Assembly: GCA_003153355.1 (NCBI GenBank)
Contig: PLYH01000003.1
Coordinates: forward strand, 1 to 38,324
DNA length: 38,324 bases
Direction of reading: 5' to 3'
DNA from: Candidatus Peregrinibacteria bacterium
GTDB lineage: Bacteria; Patescibacteriota; Gracilibacteria; UBA1369
The notes beneath the pieces are model-generated. The model had not been told where the DNA came from, did no database searches, and saw nothing but the letters and a program-made list of their open reading frames with translations. Numbering within the stretch: position 1 is the stretch's first letter; the number at the start of each line of letters is the position of its first letter. A program made the position numbers and the translations under genes. This document shows, in pieces, positions 37,034-38,324 of the stretch.

Positions 37034-38324
37034 ATGAAAAACTCATTGCGATTTCTTACCGTCGCCATGGCAGTGCTGGGATTTGCTTTGACCGTATCTA
37101 CCGCGGTCAAGACCGCATCCGCTGCAAGCTTTTCCGATGTCCCTGAAAACTCAGAGCATTACGCCGCGGTGGAATATTTGAAAGCAAAAAGCGTTATCAG
37201 CGGCTATCCCGACGGAACCTTTCAGCCTGACCGCGACATTAACCGCGCGGAAGCTTTAAAGATTTTATTGCTTGGAACAGCCACGCCTTTGGACAGCACG
37301 CAGGCGATCGCTTTTCCAGATGTTCAGACAACGGACTGGTTTTATCAGTACGTGCGCAAGGCTTATGAACTTAAAATCGCCGAAGGCTACGCCGACGGGA
37401 CTTTTAAACCCGACAGCACCATTAACCTCGCGGAAAGTTTGAAAGTGATTTTACTGAGTTTTAAAGCCACAATTCCTGCTTCGGTAACGACCGATCCTTA
37501 TCCTGATGTCGCGGCGAGCGACTGGTACAGCACCTACGCCCAGTATTCCAAAGACAAGTCTGTGGTTGAACCTCAGGATGACGGCAAACTTCACGGCGAA
37601 AGACAAATGACGCGCGCGGAGTTCGCGGAGATCGTCTACCGCCTGATGTTCATTCAGGAAAACAAACTGAACTCTTTTCCTTTAAGCACGAACTGGCCCA
37701 CCTTCGTTCATCCGACGGACCATTATTCGGTGAAGTATCCCTTTTCCTGGCTGAAAATTGATGCCGGAAGCCATGAGATTTTCTGGAAGCAGGATATGGA
37801 CAACAGCCAGGTGAGCTTTGCGCGCATCTTCCCGAACAGCGCTACGGTTTATATTGTCGTTGATCAGAATAAAGACGCCCTTTCCCTTGATGATTATCTG
37901 GCCAAACTTCAATATGACGCTTCAGCCGCGGTTCAAAAAGATACGCTCAACGGATATCCTTATGCGAGCATCGCCATTGCCGCGAACGGACTGGAAGATT
38001 TTTATTTTTATCTGCCGAATAAAACGGTTCTGATTGTCTATACGCAGATGGGCAACGGCCTGTTGAGGCCTGAATTACAGCAGGAGCTTCAGTTTATCGT
38101 GGGCACCGTCAGTTATAACGAAACGAATCCGCCATCATCAACCCCCGCCTCCACCAGCGGCAATCCAACCGGAGATTTTCTGAGCCAGGTCCGCCAAAAT
38201 CTTTTGGTACAGGGCAAAGGCAAAGCTTTTTTGAATCAGATGACTGACGCTGTCGTGATTAACACTGACACGATCGGTATCGGCACCGGTCCGATCGATT
38301 ATTATTTCAGTGCTTCGTATAACG
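37034..38324 (+). CDS. S-layer-homology protein with PsbP-like domain (3' partial)
   Basis: The ATG at 37034 opens a frame that is still open at the window end (430 codons). A signal peptide (cleavage near Ala-Ser-Ala, about 30) leads to three SLH domains at about 31-80, 92-142 and 155-206 (YPDGTFQPDRDINRAE, YADGTFKPDSTINLAE, 'RQMTRAEFAEIVYRL'). A beta-rich domain beginning 'HPTDHYSVKYPFSWLKID', of the type seen in PsbP/Mog1-like folds, follows to about residue 355. A short Pro/Ser/Thr linker and the start of another domain come next. The mature visible part has no cysteine, so it is not an obvious substrate of the preceding oxidoreductases. Confidence 0.85.
   Translation, partial: MKNSLRFLTVAMAVLGFALTVSTAVKTASAASFSDVPENSEHYAAVEYLKAKSVISGYPDGTFQPDRDINRAEALKILLLGTATPLDSTQAIAFPDVQTTDWFYQYVRKAYELKIAEGYADGTFKPDSTINLAESLKVILLSFKATIPASVTTDPYPDVAASDWYSTYAQYSKDKSVVEPQDDGKLHGERQMTRAEFAEIVYRLMFIQENKLNSFPLSTNWPTFVHPTDHYSVKYPFSWLKIDAGSHEIFWKQDMDNSQVSFARIFPNSATVYIVVDQNKDALSLDDYLAKLQYDASAAVQKDTLNGYPYASIAIAANGLEDFYFYLPNKTVLIVYTQMGNGLLRPELQQELQFIVGTVSYNETNPPSSTPASTSGNPTGDFLSQVRQNLLVQGKGKAFLNQMTDAVVINTDTIGIGTGPIDYYFSASYN

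Noticed and set aside
1-38324. UGA recoded as glycine (code 25), as in Gracilibacteria/Absconditabacteria
   Set aside because: Several genes end naturally in TGA (111-113, 8123-8125, 9590-9592, 9909-9911, 35902-35904), and conserved proteins contain no internal TGA.
1-38324. Insertion sequences, prophage, integrase or attachment sites
   Set aside because: No transposase, integrase or phage structural genes, and no terminal inverted repeats flanking any block.
1-38324. tRNA or rRNA genes
   Set aside because: Intergenic gaps are short and none shows a cloverleaf with a T-loop (GTTCRA) box; none was found inside genes either, though no search program could be run.

Overview
The window is a gene-dense stretch (about 32 protein genes, no gap over 300 bases) of moderate GC content. 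It most resembles a Patescibacteria/CPR genome, and Candidatus Peregrinibacteria is my best guess. The grounds are several S-layer-homology (SLH) proteins, many short Thr/Pro/Ala-rich lipoproteins, small conserved CPR-type membrane proteins, compact informational enzymes and a high share of orphan proteins. TGA is used as a normal stop (for example at 111-113, 8123-8125 and 35902-35904), so the UGA=Gly code of Gracilibacteria/Absconditabacteria does not apply. There are no rRNA or tRNA genes, so the phylum assignment is inference.

Layout. 1-2100: a Pro/Thr-rich protein tail, a YtxH-lmo0937-CPXCG small-gene operon, and a local duplication of a CPXCG zinc-ribbon-like gene plus a Thr-rich lipoprotein. 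2231-5919: DEAH helicase, YggT-type membrane protein, lipoprotein and a membrane protein. 5931-9235: DEAD-box helicase with a structured leader and Gly/Arg N-terminus, an unknown protein and a PlsC-like acyltransferase. 9249-12903 (minus): endonuclease Q-like PHP protein, UvrD-like helicase, BolA and a monothiol glutaredoxin. 12953-16956: divergently transcribed wall-active proteins (lysozyme-like; polysaccharide deacetylase) and a large orphan protein. 16953-25693 (minus): an envelope block with a CapA/Memo-like lipoprotein, SLH proteins, a giant repeat protein and RlmH. 25843-29632: YajQ, an RlmD-like methyltransferase, a small membrane protein and the CCA-adding enzyme. 29666-31875: a MarR/MFS drug-efflux operon with twin operators. 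32021-38324: an orphan, tsaD, then hisS followed closely by two membrane-anchored thioredoxin-fold proteins and another SLH protein.

How it fits together. Much of the window builds or maintains the cell surface: S-layer proteins, extracytoplasmic thiol chemistry and peptidoglycan hydrolysis or deacetylation. The rest is RNA/translation housekeeping (two RNA helicases, RlmH, an RlmD-like enzyme, CCA, TsaD, HisRS) and DNA repair (EndoQ-like with UvrD-like).

Two genome-wide signals stand out. Predicted promoters are close to the textbook sigma-70 consensus, yet almost no start codon has a Shine-Dalgarno sequence; leaders are short and T/pyrimidine-rich, and two genes look leaderless.
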